From the NCBI GenBank assembly GCA_023458375.1, contig JAEWZT010000002.1, positions 186,001-250,000 on the forward strand: 64,000 bases of DNA. The letters are read 5' to 3'. Shown one piece after another: positions 17,428 to 25,508 of the stretch; position 1 is the first letter of the stretch, and every line of letters starts with the position of its first letter. This stretch comes from Bacillota bacterium. GTDB taxonomy: Bacteria; Bacillota; Clostridia; Christensenellales; CAG-314. The position numbers and the translations under genes were made by a program. The notes under the pieces were generated by a model. That model did no database searches, was not told the origin of the DNA, and was given only the letters and a program-made list of their open reading frames with translations.

Positions 17428-18495
17428 ATGTTTGAAAAATTACAGTCAATAAAAGAAAAATACGACGCGTTGACGGATAAAATATCCGACCCCGCAATAA
17501 TTGCAAACAATACCGAATGGACTAAGCTTGTCAAAGAGCGTTCCGCTTTGGAAGAGGTTGCGGAAGCTTATGTAAGCTACCGCAAAATTGAAGAACAGCT
17601 TAACGACGCCACAGCTTTAAAAGAAAAAGAAAAAGACGCCGAAATGGCGGAGCTGTTGCACGCCGAAATTGAAAGCTTGAAGGCGCAAAAAGAGGAGCAG
17701 GAGCACGCGCTAAAAGTGGCGCTTCTCCCCGTTGACCCCGACGACAGCAAAAACGTCATCATAGAAATACGCGCGGGCGCGGGCGGCGAGGAGTCGGCGC
17801 TTTTTGCCGAGGAAGTGCGGCGCATGTATTATATGTATGCCGAAAAAAACAGGCTCAAAATTGAGGAGATAGACGTAAACGCCACGGAAATCGGGGGGCT
17901 TAAAGAAGCGAGCTTTATAGTAAAAGGCAATAACGCTTACGCCAAGTTTAAATATGAAAGCGGCGTGCACAGGGTTCAGCGCGTGCCCGAAACGGAAAGC
18001 CAGGGCAGGGTTCATACCTCCACAATTACCGTAGCTGTGCTTCCCGAAGCTGAGGACGTTGAAATAAATATAGATGAAAAAGACTTGAAATACGACACCT
18101 ACCGTAGCAGCGGCGCCGGCGGTCAGCACGTCAATAAGACGGAAAGCGCCATAAGAATCACGCATATTCCTTCGGGCATAATCGTCGCCTGCCAAGAGGA
18201 GCGCAGTCAGGGTAAAAACAAAGAAAAGGCTATGCGCATGCTCAAAAGCAAGCTTTATGATTTGTATCAAACTCAGGCGGACCAAGAATACGCCTCGCGC
18301 AGACGCATGCAGGTGGGCAGCGGCGACAGAAGCGAGCGCATACGAACATATAATTACCCGCAGGGGCGCGTTACCGACCACAGAATAGGCTACACGGTGT
18401 ATTCTTTGTCGGAATATTTAGACGGCAATATTGATAATATGATAACGGCTTTAACGCTTGCCGACCAAACGGCAAAGCTTCAAAGCCTGGATTGA
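17428..18495 (+). CDS. prfA: Peptide chain release factor 1
   Basis: RF1 reads UAA and UAG and releases the finished peptide. The 355-residue protein carries GSGAGGQHVNKTESAIR-type sequence (SSGAGGQHVNKTESA) with the catalytic GGQ, and GDRSERIRTYNYPQGRVTDHRI, which is diagnostic for RF1. The N-terminal domain is a charged coiled helix. It follows the prmC fusion by 54 bases with GGAAGGG as its ribosome binding site, so the methyltransferase and its substrate are probably made from one transcript. Confidence 0.96.
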   Translation: MFEKLQSIKEKYDALTDKISDPAIIANNTEWTKLVKERSALEEVAEAYVSYRKIEEQLNDATALKEKEKDAEMAELLHAEIESLKAQKEEQEHALKVALLPVDPDDSKNVIIEIRAGAGGEESALFAEEVRRMYYMYAEKNRLKIEEIDVNATEIGGLKEASFIVKGNNAYAKFKYESGVHRVQRVPETESQGRVHTSTITVAVLPEAEDVEINIDEKDLKYDTYRSSGAGGQHVNKTESAIRITHIPSGIIVACQEERSQGKNKEKAMRMLKSKLYDLYQTQADQEYASRRRMQVGSGDRSERIRTYNYPQGRVTDHRIGYTVYSLSEYLDGNIDNMITALTLADQTAKLQSLD

Positions 18496-18509
18496 TAAAA
18501 AATTAGGGG

Positions 18510-18537
18510 TTGTATTTTTGGCGGAGCGCGCTATAAT
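18510..18537 (+). promoter_or_regulatory. Promoter of the small P-loop ATPase gene
   Basis: TTGTAT (18510-18515), a 16-base GC-rich spacer and TATAAT (18532-18537), 26 bases before the ATG, with AAAGGAGG between. Confidence 0.65.
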
Positions 18538-18563
18538 ATAACCAAAAGGAGGCGGACGGTTTA

Positions 18564-18971
18564 ATGGTAACAGTTATTTACGGCGGTCAGGGGAGCGGCA
18601 AAACGGCAAAGCTTGTGCAAAACGCCAACGCAGCGGCTTTGACTGCCAAGGGAGTTGTAGTTTACATTGACAAAGGAAAGGGAAGAATGCACGACTTAGA
18701 CCACGCGGTCAAGCTTGTCAGCGCGGAAGAATATAACATTTCGGCGCTTGAACAGCTTACCGCCTTTATAAAAGGCATGGTTGCGGGCAACTACGACATA
18801 GAAACGCTTTTTATAGACAACGCGGAAAAAATTACAAAGCGCGAACTTAACGAACTTTCAAGCTTATTTGAAAACCTTGACCACATTTCAAAAACCTTTA
18901 AAGTTAATTTTGTGCTTACCGTCAACTGCGAAAGCGAAAATCTTCCCCACTTTGTAAGGAAATATATTTAA
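18564..18971 (+). CDS. Small P-loop ATPase conserved in Clostridia
   Basis: A 135-residue protein with Walker A GGQGSGKT (about residues 7-14) and Walker B ETLFIDNAEKI (about 87-97). The patterns VVYIDKGK, HAVKLVSAEEYNI, FIKGMVAGNYDIETLFID match a small ATPase family common in Clostridia that is often labelled as a 'PilT-like' protein without evidence of a role in motility. The function is unknown. A strong AAAGGAGG ribosome binding site and its own promoter precede it, and a terminator follows, so it is monocistronic despite being next to prfA. Confidence 0.8.
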   Translation: MVTVIYGGQGSGKTAKLVQNANAAALTAKGVVVYIDKGKGRMHDLDHAVKLVSAEEYNISALEQLTAFIKGMVAGNYDIETLFIDNAEKITKRELNELSSLFENLDHISKTFKVNFVLTVNCESENLPHFVRKYI

Positions 18972-19030
18972 GCCTTTTAAAGCAAAAGGCTTTGGGCGGC
19001 AAAGACCCGCCTAAAAACGGATATCTTTTT

Positions 19031-19070
19031 ATCCGCCCGAATTTTGCGCTTTGGGCGGATTTTTCTTTTT
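19031..19070 (+). terminator. Rho-independent terminator after the P-loop ATPase gene
   Basis: Stem ATCCGCCC (19031-19038) / GGGCGGAT (19053-19060) with a 14-base loop, followed by TTTTCTTTTT. It is 60 bases past the stop codon. Confidence 0.88.
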
Positions 19071-19118
19071 TGGCAATCCTTTTTAATTATTCGGCACTCG
19101 TTTGTATGCGCGTTTGTC

Positions 19119-19147
19119 TTGTCAAGATAGTTTGAATATGATATATT
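19119..19147 (+). promoter_or_regulatory. Probable trpS promoter
   Basis: TTGTCA (19119-19124), a 17-base spacer and TATATT (19142-19147). The leader of about 60 bases is too short for a T-box, and no T-box motif is present. Confidence 0.6.
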
Positions 19148-19212
19148 TATTAAATACTATTACTAAAACGGCGCTTTTTTAAGCCTATATTTATAAAAAG
19201 GTCAAAAAAATT

Positions 19213-20217
19213 ATGGAAGAAATTAAAAAAACCATATTCAGCGGAATTCAGCCTACGGGCAAGCTTACTTTGGGCAACTATTTGGGCGCGCTAAAAAATA
19301 TGTCGGCGTTGCAAGAGGACTACGACTGTATTTATTGCATAGTTGATATGCATTCTATTACCGTGCCCTATGTTCCCGCCGATTTGAGGGCGAAAAGTTA
19401 CGAGCTTTTGGCTTTGTATCTTGCCTGCGGATTAAACCCTGACAAAAGCGTTATATTTGTCCAATCTCACGTTTCCGCCCACGCCGAACTTACATGGATA
19501 CTAAACTGCCTTACCTATATGGGCGAGGCAAGCAGAATGACGCAGTTTAAAGACAAATCGCGCGCGCACCCCGAAAACGTCAACGTAGGGCTATTTGACT
19601 ACCCCGTTTTGATGGCGAGCGATATCTTGCTTTACAACGCGTCCCTTGTTCCCATCGGGCAAGACCAAAAGCAGCATTTGGAGCTGGCGCGCAATTTGGC
19701 GGAGCGTTTTAACGCGCGCTATTCCCCCACCTTTACAGTTCCACAGGCATATATCCCCAAAGTGGGGGGAAAAATACTGTCCCTTGCCGACCCTTCCAAA
19801 AAGATGAGCAAAAGCGACGCCAACGAAAACGCCGCGATATATTTAACGGACGACGAAAGCGCAATTATGCGCAAGTTTAAAAGAGCCGTAACAGACTCGG
19901 ACAGCGAAATTAAGGCTGCCCCCGAAAAAAAGGGCATCACAAACCTTTTGACGATATATTCTCTCTTTTGCGGAAAAACCGTTAAAGCCGCCGAAAAAGA
20001 GTTCGAGGGCAAAAGCTACGCCAATTTCAAGGAAAAAGTCGCCCAAAGCGTTATAGATACACTTATTCCCATTCAAAAAAAGCGGGAAGAGATTTTGAAA
20101 GACAAGGGCGCGCTTGACCTTATTTTGACGGCAGGCGCAAACAGGGCGGAAGCCGCCGCGCGCAAAACCTTGTCAAAAGTTTACAAAAAAGTCGGCTTTA
20201 TTGAGCGGAAAAGATAA
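19213..20217 (+). CDS. trpS: Tryptophanyl-tRNA synthetase
   Basis: A class I aminoacyl-tRNA synthetase that charges tRNA-Trp. The 334-residue protein opens with FSGIQPTGKLTLGNYLGAL, which carries the HIGH-equivalent of TrpS, and has PSKKMSKSD (about residues 197-205), the KMSKS loop. GQDQKQHLELARNLAERFN is also typical. Length is normal. It is followed immediately (stop then ATG) by the DUF5685 gene, so trpS heads a small operon of three genes. Confidence 0.97.
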   Translation: MEEIKKTIFSGIQPTGKLTLGNYLGALKNMSALQEDYDCIYCIVDMHSITVPYVPADLRAKSYELLALYLACGLNPDKSVIFVQSHVSAHAELTWILNCLTYMGEASRMTQFKDKSRAHPENVNVGLFDYPVLMASDILLYNASLVPIGQDQKQHLELARNLAERFNARYSPTFTVPQAYIPKVGGKILSLADPSKKMSKSDANENAAIYLTDDESAIMRKFKRAVTDSDSEIKAAPEKKGITNLLTIYSLFCGKTVKAAEKEFEGKSYANFKEKVAQSVIDTLIPIQKKREEILKDKGALDLILTAGANRAEAAARKTLSKVYKKVGFIERKR

Positions 20218-21081
20218 ATGTTCGGTTACATTGCCATTGACAAAAGCAAGCTGGAAGCAAAGGAAATTGGGCTTTACCAAACTTTTATGTGCGGGCTTTG
20301 CCTTTCCACAAAAAAGCTTTACGGAAATTATCCCCGCAATTTTGTCAACTACGACATTAATTTTTTAAACGTGCTGCTGCATTCCTTTTTGCAAAAAGAC
20401 GTTGAAATTTTTTACGGCAAATGTCTTAGCAGCCCTTTTAAAAAACGTTCTTTGTTAAAAATAGGCGAGCTTACCGACAGGCTGGCTTCGGCAAACGTGC
20501 TTTTGGCTTATTATAATTTGCTTGACGATACGCTGGACGAAAAAAGCCCCGCTAAAAAAGCGCTTTTAAGAAGTTTAAAAAAAGCCTATAATAAAGCTAA
20601 GACAGACGAAAGCGAAATGGAAAGCGTAATCGCCTTGCTTTACGGGCAGCTGCGGGCGGAAGAAAAAGCGGGGCAGCAAAATTTAGACAAGGTCTGCGAT
20701 AATTTCGCTAAGCTGACACAAAAAATTGTTACCATAGCGGCGGGGCAAAAAAACGAGAAACTTGAAACGCTTGCATACAATTTGGGTAAATGGGTGTATC
20801 TTATTGACGCGCTTGACGACATAGAAAAAGACATCAAAAGAAAAAATTATAATCCGCTTGTAAGCTATTTCGGGCAGGAAAAAGACAGTCAAAGCTTTAT
20901 GGCAAAGCATAAGGACGAACTTAACTTTTTGTTTTTTACTACGCTTAACAGAATTGCCGAAAGCTATAACGACTTAAACCTCACCAAATACGCCTGCCTG
21001 CTAAACAACGTGCTTTACAGCCAAATAAGGGACAAAACAAAGAGTTTACTGGGTCAAAAAGAGGAAAAAGGAGAAAAATAA
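20218..21081 (+). CDS. DUF5685 family protein
   Basis: A 287-residue protein beginning MFGYIAIDKSKL, followed by YQTFMCGLCLSTKKLYG and NYDINFLNVLL, the pattern of DUF5685. The CxxC near the N terminus and later Asp- and Lys-rich helices (LIDALDDIEKDIKRKNYNP, reminiscent of the DDxxD of all-helical isoprenoid-type folds) are conserved in the family, but the function is unknown. It starts directly after the trpS stop and its stop overlaps the next ATG by one base. Partnership with the J-domain-like gene next to it is seen in other clostridial genomes and suggests a joint role. Confidence 0.8.
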   Translation: MFGYIAIDKSKLEAKEIGLYQTFMCGLCLSTKKLYGNYPRNFVNYDINFLNVLLHSFLQKDVEIFYGKCLSSPFKKRSLLKIGELTDRLASANVLLAYYNLLDDTLDEKSPAKKALLRSLKKAYNKAKTDESEMESVIALLYGQLRAEEKAGQQNLDKVCDNFAKLTQKIVTIAAGQKNEKLETLAYNLGKWVYLIDALDDIEKDIKRKNYNPLVSYFGQEKDSQSFMAKHKDELNFLFFTTLNRIAESYNDLNLTKYACLLNNVLYSQIRDKTKSLLGQKEEKGEK

Positions 21082-21701
21082 TGTATTACGACGGCAACAA
21101 TCCTTTTGAAATATTCGGGCTATCGGGCGATGCGAGCAGAGAGGAGCTTGACATCGCTTACAGGCGCCTGCGCGACGAACTGCGCGAAAAACGTTTTTCC
21201 GTAGGCGAACAGGGGCAGGAAGCCAGCGAAAAGTTGCAGGCGGCGGAACATGCTTATAAAGACGCGCTTAACTTAATTGACAGGCGCGGCAAGGACAACT
21301 ACGACCCATACGAACGCGCGAAAGCGTTAATACGCGAGGGCAAATGCGACGAAGCGCAAGAAATTATTGACGGTTTAAGCAACCGCGATGCCGAGTGGCA
21401 TTATGTGCAGTCTACGATTTTTTTCAAAAAAAGCTGGTATTTGGAAGCAAAAAAACAGCTTGAATACGCAGTTTCCCTTGAACCGCGCAACTCAAAATAC
21501 ACCGAAGCGCTTGACAGACTTACGCGCTATTTGGCGAGCAACTCCGTTTCGCCCGACCAACTGCGCACTACCACCCGCCCCGCGAGCCAAGGCGCCCCCA
21601 CGGGCAGCGTTTACGACAACGGCACCTGCACGGGAAGCTGCTGCGGCGACGCATGTCTCGCAAACCTTTGCGCCAATTGTATCTGCGGCGGCTGCCGTTA
21701 A
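21081..21701 (+). CDS. J-domain-like protein with TPR-like middle and cysteine-rich tail
   Basis: A 206-residue protein. Residues about 7-65 resemble a DnaJ J-domain (NPFEIFGLSGDASREELDIAYRRL), but the HPD tripeptide needed to stimulate DnaK is missing in the loop between helices II and III. Residues about 75-150 form helical repeats like TPR (ALIREGKCDEAQEIIDGL, AKKQLEYAVSLEPRN). The last 25 residues contain eight cysteines in CxxxCC, CxxxxCxxC and CxC spacing, a probable metal site or a membrane-associated tail. It is translationally coupled to the DUF5685 gene. Confidence 0.75.
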   Translation: MYYDGNNPFEIFGLSGDASREELDIAYRRLRDELREKRFSVGEQGQEASEKLQAAEHAYKDALNLIDRRGKDNYDPYERAKALIREGKCDEAQEIIDGLSNRDAEWHYVQSTIFFKKSWYLEAKKQLEYAVSLEPRNSKYTEALDRLTRYLASNSVSPDQLRTTTRPASQGAPTGSVYDNGTCTGSCCGDACLANLCANCICGGCR

Positions 21702-21793
21702 TTCCAAAATAACTAAAATTAAAAACTGATATTTAAAAATGGCAGATATTGCAAAGCTTTTTCAAACCGTAATTAAATATCGCATCAGGATAG

Positions 21794-22498
21794 ATGGCAA
21801 AAGAATTCAAAGTTAAAAAGAAACTCAGATTTATAGATAAATTATTGCTAAAAATCGTTGCGCTTGTCAAAGGCAAGCCTAGAATGGTTAACCTAAACAG
21901 CACAGATTTGCCTTTGCGGTGCATTTTTATAGGCAACCACAACAGCACGGGTGGACCGGTAAATTATTCCCTCTATATGGCGGGAAAGCTTATGCCTTGG
22001 GCAGCCCATCAGATGACGGAAGGATACCGCAGCCGTTGGAGATATTCCTATCATGTTTTTTACCGCCAAAAACTCAAATACGGCAAAATCAAATCGTTTA
22101 TCTTGGCAACGCTGCTTGCTTTTTTTGCCCCTTTGGCGTATAACGCCGTCGGCGTAATTCCCGTTTACTACGATTTGCGGGCTTTCAGCACCTTTAAAAA
22201 CTCAATCAAATGTCTTGAAAACGACGTTCCCGTCTTTATATTCCCCGAAAACTCCGACGACGGATATAAAGAAGTTATTGAGGAACTGCGCCCGGGCTTT
22301 TTGAAATTATCGCAGCTTTATTTCAATAAACACGGAGTTGATTTACCGATTTTTACAATGTATTATAACCGCAAGCCCAAAAAAATTATTATCGGCAAGC
22401 CCATGTATTATCATGAGCTGGCAAAAAAGCATTCCGACGGCGATATTATGAAAATATTTGCCGACTATATGAATTCATTGACAGCGCAAAAGATTTAG
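21794..22498 (+). CDS. PlsC-like acyltransferase family protein
   Basis: A 234-residue protein resembling 1-acyl-glycerol-3-phosphate acyltransferases, which build phosphatidic acid at the membrane. IFIGNHNSTGGPVNY takes the place of the catalytic NHxxxxD block, FIFPENSDDGYKEV corresponds to the phosphate-binding FPEG block, and LRPGFLKLSQLY matches 'fk.G...la'. The Asp of HxxxxD is replaced by Gly, so classical acyltransferase activity is doubtful. One hydrophobic segment (about residues 100-120) could touch the membrane. A weak AGGAT ribosome binding site precedes the ATG. Confidence 0.68.
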   Translation: MAKEFKVKKKLRFIDKLLLKIVALVKGKPRMVNLNSTDLPLRCIFIGNHNSTGGPVNYSLYMAGKLMPWAAHQMTEGYRSRWRYSYHVFYRQKLKYGKIKSFILATLLAFFAPLAYNAVGVIPVYYDLRAFSTFKNSIKCLENDVPVFIFPENSDDGYKEVIEELRPGFLKLSQLYFNKHGVDLPIFTMYYNRKPKKIIIGKPMYYHELAKKHSDGDIMKIFADYMNSLTAQKI

Positions 22499-22806
22499 GC
22501 GGCTGAAAAACTGCTGCGATTTTAAAGGGGAACCAAACGAACAGCTCCCTTTTTGTGAGCCGCTCAGCGCCTTGCTATAAAGACCTTGCAAATACGATTA
22601 TTCTTACAAGATTAACAAGCAGGGCAAATTACCTTTACGGTTGCACAAGCATTATATTTTTGCTAACTTCAAAGCCATGCGGCTGGAACAATTCTTGGAA
22701 TTGTGATAACCGTCCCGTCTATGGTCGGGCGAGTGGCACTACGACGATAACGGCAACCCTGCGCCCAACTAACCTTAACTTACACATAAAAACTAAAAAC
22801 ATGTAG
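22499..22806 (+). pseudogene. Possible decayed coding remnant
   Basis: This 300-base stretch has no intact gene. The frame starting near 22527 reads as plausible protein in pieces (PNEQLPFCEPLSAL, a stop, YDYSYKINKQGKLPL, then LWSGEWHYDDNGNPAPN) broken by several stop codons. The composition differs from the AT-rich spacers around it. An 83-codon open frame in another phase (22555-22806) lacks a ribosome binding site and I do not accept it. No parent family is recognised. Confidence 0.25.
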
Positions 22807-22810
22807 CAAA

Positions 22811-22835
22811 AAAAGCCCCTGTGAAAGGGGCTTTT
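22811..22835 (+). terminator. Rho-independent terminator
   Basis: Perfect stem AAAAGCCCC / GGGGCTTTT with a 7-base loop. It likely ends the plus-strand transcript through the PlsC-like gene. A-runs on the left also allow function on the minus strand. Confidence 0.85.
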
Positions 22836-22880
22836 GTGTTTTGTTGATTTATCTTTTTCTTGCGTTCTCAAAAATGGGCA

Positions 22881-22912
22881 AAAAAAGAAGAGCTAATTTA
22901 GCTCTTTTCTTT
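22881..22912 (-). terminator. Terminator of the zinc-ribbon gene (bidirectional)
   Basis: Stem AAGAGCT / AGCTCTT flanked by A-run and T-run, so it can act on both strands. On the minus strand it lies about 25 bases after the stop of the zinc-ribbon gene. Confidence 0.7.
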
Positions 22913-22934
22913 TTCGTTGCGTGTTTTTGTAAAA

Positions 22935-23201
22935 TTATCTTTTAGAAAAACAGTCGCTGCAATATACCGGTCTGTCGCCTCTTGGCTCGAAAGGTACTTT
23001 GCATTCCTTTCCGCAGTTGGCGCAGGAAGCTGTAAACATCGTTCTTGTGGACTTGCGTTCGGACTTCTTTTTGTCGCGGCAACCTTTGCATCTTTGCGGT
23101 TCGTTTTCAAAACCTTTTTCTGCGTAAAACTCTTGCTCGGAAGCTGTGAAAGTGAATTCCGCGCCGCAGTCTTTGCATACTAAAACCTTGTCTTTGTACA
23201 T
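22935..23201 (-). CDS. Double zinc-ribbon protein
   Basis: An 88-residue protein with two zinc-binding modules. The first, CKDCGAEFTFTASEQEFYAEKGF then CKGC, is the probable zinc-ribbon domain (trcl type). The second, CANCGKECKVPFEPRGDRP then YCSDCF, is the CxxC-x(n)-CxxC domain seen in many small bacterial proteins. The middle is basic (KKKSERKSTR), which suggests nucleic-acid contact, but no function has been established. A ribosome binding site (AAAGGGG) precedes the ATG. The gene is followed by a terminator and is a single unit. Confidence 0.88.
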   Translation of the reverse strand: MYKDKVLVCKDCGAEFTFTASEQEFYAEKGFENEPQRCKGCRDKKKSERKSTRTMFTASCANCGKECKVPFEPRGDRPVYCSDCFSKR

Positions 23202-23307
23202 TTGCTAACCCCTTTAAGAAATTTAGCATATACGCATAGGGCGCATATGCTTACGATTAATTGTATATCTAAAAAAAGTTCTTGTCAATAATTTGTAAAG
23301 AATTATT

Positions 23308-23505
23308 TTAAATATTGTTGATTGTGGAAAATCCCGTGCCGGGGCAAACGGGGTTTACGGGCGCGCCGCAGCATAATCTGTTAAGGCAGGGTCCCAAAAG
23401 AATTATGGCAAAGGCAATTAATAGTCCCGTCGTTAAATCCAGCTTTCCGTCGGACAATACGGCGTAAAGCAATAACAGGTATAATAATTCTTGGGAAATA
23501 CTCAT
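23308..23505 (-). CDS. Small membrane protein with cysteine-containing C terminus
   Basis: A 65-residue protein preceded by AAGGAG nine bases before the ATG, which supports it being translated. A hydrophobic stretch (about residues 5-16) and a long helix (about 25-42, GLLIAFAIILLGPCL) suggest two membrane segments joined by a short polar loop (SDGKLDLT). The tail has LCCGAPVNPVCPGTGF. I do not recognise a family. It is divergent from the ArsR-type regulator that follows, with about 100 bases between the starts, which makes regulation by that protein possible. Confidence 0.65.
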   Translation of the reverse strand: MSISQELLYLLLLYAVLSDGKLDLTTGLLIAFAIILLGPCLNRLCCGAPVNPVCPGTGFSTINNI

Positions 23506-23540
23506 TACAGAGGCTCCTTTTCAACATAATTTCTTTTTTT

Positions 23541-23586
23541 ACTACAATATGCGGCGGGAGCCCTTATAGTGCTTGGACTACAATAT
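23541..23586. promoter_or_regulatory. Direct repeat in the divergent regulator promoter region
   Basis: The ten-base string ACTACAATAT occurs at 23541-23550 and again at 23577-23586, 36 bases apart, between the small membrane protein gene and the ArsR-type gene. Each copy includes TACAAT, which could be a -10 box. They may be alternative promoters or operator half sites for the regulator. Confidence 0.35.
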
Positions 23587-23610
23587 TTTCTAGCAGGAGG
23601 AAAGAAAATT

Positions 23611-23922
23611 ATGCAGGAACGCGACATAAGCTATTATTTGCCCGACGTTTCCACCACCACCAAGCTGGCGGGGTTTTTCTCGCTTTTTGCCGATTCTAGC
23701 AGGCTGCGGCTACTTTCGGCGCTGGCGCTGTGCAACATGCGCGTAACGGACATTGCCGAGGCGCTTAAAATGAACCAAACCACCGTTTCGCATCAGCTGA
23801 AACTGTTAAGAACTATGGGCGCCGTAACTTACAAAAGGCAGGGAAAAGAGATTTACTATTCGCTTGCCGACAACAAAATCAACGAAGTGCTCTTGCTGGG
23901 CGTAGAATACTTAGGCTATTAA
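23611..23922 (+). CDS. ArsR family winged-helix regulator
   Basis: A 103-residue helix-turn-helix protein: FSLFADSSRLRLLSAL, then VTDIAEALKMNQTTVSHQLKLLRTMGAVTYKRQGKEIYYSL, the standard ArsR/SmtB DNA-binding helices and beta-wing. The usual metal-site cysteine motif (ELCVCDL) is replaced by ALCNMRVTDI, with one Cys, and a C-terminal helix lacks the His/Asp set of zinc sensors, so the signal is unclear. I use the ATG at 23611 because AGGAGGAAAG lies just before it; an upstream in-frame start at 23569 has no such site. It may control the divergent small membrane protein gene. Confidence 0.85.
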   Translation: MQERDISYYLPDVSTTTKLAGFFSLFADSSRLRLLSALALCNMRVTDIAEALKMNQTTVSHQLKLLRTMGAVTYKRQGKEIYYSLADNKINEVLLLGVEYLGY

Positions 23923-24378
23923 ATTTCAAAAAATTTTTCGTTTTCAAAGGCAAACCGCCTTATTTTTTGCGCGGAAAAAACTTTTATTGCAATATTATTT
24001 TTGCAGAAACGGGCGCAATTCCATTGTCTTTTTGGATATAATGCCTTTCAGCCGATTTATAATAAACAAATAAAAAAGTTCAGTTTAAACGTCAACGGTA
24101 TTTTTATGGGAACTTGACTTTAAATATAAATAACGGCTTAGCAATCTTAAAAGGCGTTAACAAGTTGGTTTGTAAAAGAAAACAATATAATGACTTAAAA
24201 ATTACAGGCTAGCGCAACGATTTAATTTTAATATTTTAATTAGGTAAAACCGCAAATACCGTTCAGCAAAGAAGTTTGCGCGCGACTTTTAAGGGCGGTT
24301 CAATTAGTATTTATAAATTAAATTAGTATAATTTGAATTGAAGTTTAAAGTTTTAGGAAATATAAGTTTAACGGTTGT
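23923..24378. other. Convergent intergenic region
   Basis: About 455 AT-rich bases between the ends of the ArsR-type gene and recF. No gene, repeat or strong terminator found. A weak inverted repeat near 24358-24383 (GTTTAA...TTAAAC) could serve as the recF terminator. Confidence 0.4.
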
Positions 24379-25473
24379 TTAAACCCTTTTTGCCTCGCCG
24401 TTTTTTATGCGGAATTTTACCGTGTCAATGTCTTTTATCAAAGCCTTTTCAATTTTTGTAGCCGTCAAAATTATTTGCGCCTTGTCGTTAAAGCTTAATA
24501 GCGCCCTTTGCCTTTTTGTGTCAAGTTCGCTTAAAACGTCGTCTAACAGCAGCACGGGATATTCGCCCGTAAGTTTGTTAAACAATTCAAGTTCGGAAAG
24601 TTTAAGCGACAGCGCAGTCGTGCGCTGCTGCCCTTGGCTGCCGAAGTTTCTTATATCGGCGCCGTTTACCAAAAAACGTATATCGTCGCGCTGGCAGCCC
24701 GCCGTGGTAAAGCGCAATGCAAAGTCCTTCTGCACGCTTGCCCGCAATTTTTTGTAGTAGTTTTCCCCTATTTCCTCTTCGCTTTTCCCTTCAATGTTTT
24801 GCAGGTATGACATTTCAAGTTTTTCTTCTTTGGTAAGGCGCAAATGCGTTTCTTCTACGTTTAGTGCAAGTGCCGCGCAAAAGTCTTTTCTTATCTTTGT
24901 AAGAACCGCCCCCTCCTTTGAAAGCGCCTCGTCCCAAATGGGAAGCGTCTGTTCCAGCGCGTCAACGCTCGCGGCTTTTTTGAGCAGGTTATTTCGCTGC
25001 GTAAGCGTCTTGTTAAAGCGCACTAGGGCGGAATAATAACGCTTGTTAAGCTGGCACAGGTCAATGTCCAAAAAGCGCCGCCTTCTTTCGGGCGACATGG
25101 TTACGACGTCAATTTCGTCGGGGGAAAAATATATGCAGTTAAAATATCCCAGCAGTTCGCCTATGCGCAAAAAAGGCATTCCGTTTACGCTTGCGGTCTT
25201 TTTTTCCTTGCTTATCGCCAAAGATATTTGTCTTTCGCCGCTTTTGCCTTGGCATTCTAAGGATACAAAGCAGCTTTGAGCGTTCCAGTTAATCAGTTCC
25301 TTGTCGCGGTCGGTGCGCACGCTTTTGCCCAGACAGCACAAATATATGCTTTCAAGCATGTTGGTTTTTCCCTGTGCGTTGTTACCTACAAAGACATTTA
25401 AGCCACCGCCCAACTCCAACGTTTGGGGAAGAAGATTTCTGAAATTTTCCACGCGCAGAGAGCTTACTTTCAT
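24379..25473 (-). CDS. recF: DNA replication and repair protein RecF
   Basis: RecF is an SMC-like ATPase that helps RecR/RecO load RecA at gaps. The 364-residue protein has Walker A VGNNAQGKTNMLE (about residues 29-41), the signature RDDIRFLVNGADIRNFGSQGQQRT, and Walker B YPVLLLDDVLSELD. The order is the family's. It stands alone on the minus strand and is divergent from gyrB by about 700 bases; in many Firmicutes it lies with dnaA-dnaN ahead of gyrB. It has a consensus promoter and no ribosome binding site. Confidence 0.96.
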   Translation of the reverse strand: MKVSSLRVENFRNLLPQTLELGGGLNVFVGNNAQGKTNMLESIYLCCLGKSVRTDRDKELINWNAQSCFVSLECQGKSGERQISLAISKEKKTASVNGMPFLRIGELLGYFNCIYFSPDEIDVVTMSPERRRRFLDIDLCQLNKRYYSALVRFNKTLTQRNNLLKKAASVDALEQTLPIWDEALSKEGAVLTKIRKDFCAALALNVEETHLRLTKEEKLEMSYLQNIEGKSEEEIGENYYKKLRASVQKDFALRFTTAGCQRDDIRFLVNGADIRNFGSQGQQRTTALSLKLSELELFNKLTGEYPVLLLDDVLSELDTKRQRALLSFNDKAQIILTATKIEKALIKDIDTVKFRIKNGEAKRV

Positions 25474-25479
25474 ATTTTA

Positions 25480-25508
25480 ATTATACGCTTAAAGAGCCGC
25501 TCCGTCAA
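25480..25508 (-). promoter_or_regulatory. recF promoter placing the transcription start on the ATG
   Basis: On the minus strand TTGACG, a 17-base spacer and TATAAT, then TAAAAT and the ATG. The -10 to ATG distance is six bases, as in addB, so the mRNA is predicted to be leaderless. There is no Shine-Dalgarno sequence. Confidence 0.82.

Noticed and set aside
19148..19212. T-box in the trpS leader
   Set aside because: The leader is about 60 bases and lacks the T-box sequence and specifier stem.
22555..22806. 83-codon plus-strand reading frame
   Set aside because: No ribosome binding site, composition unlike protein, and another frame reads more protein-like but is broken.
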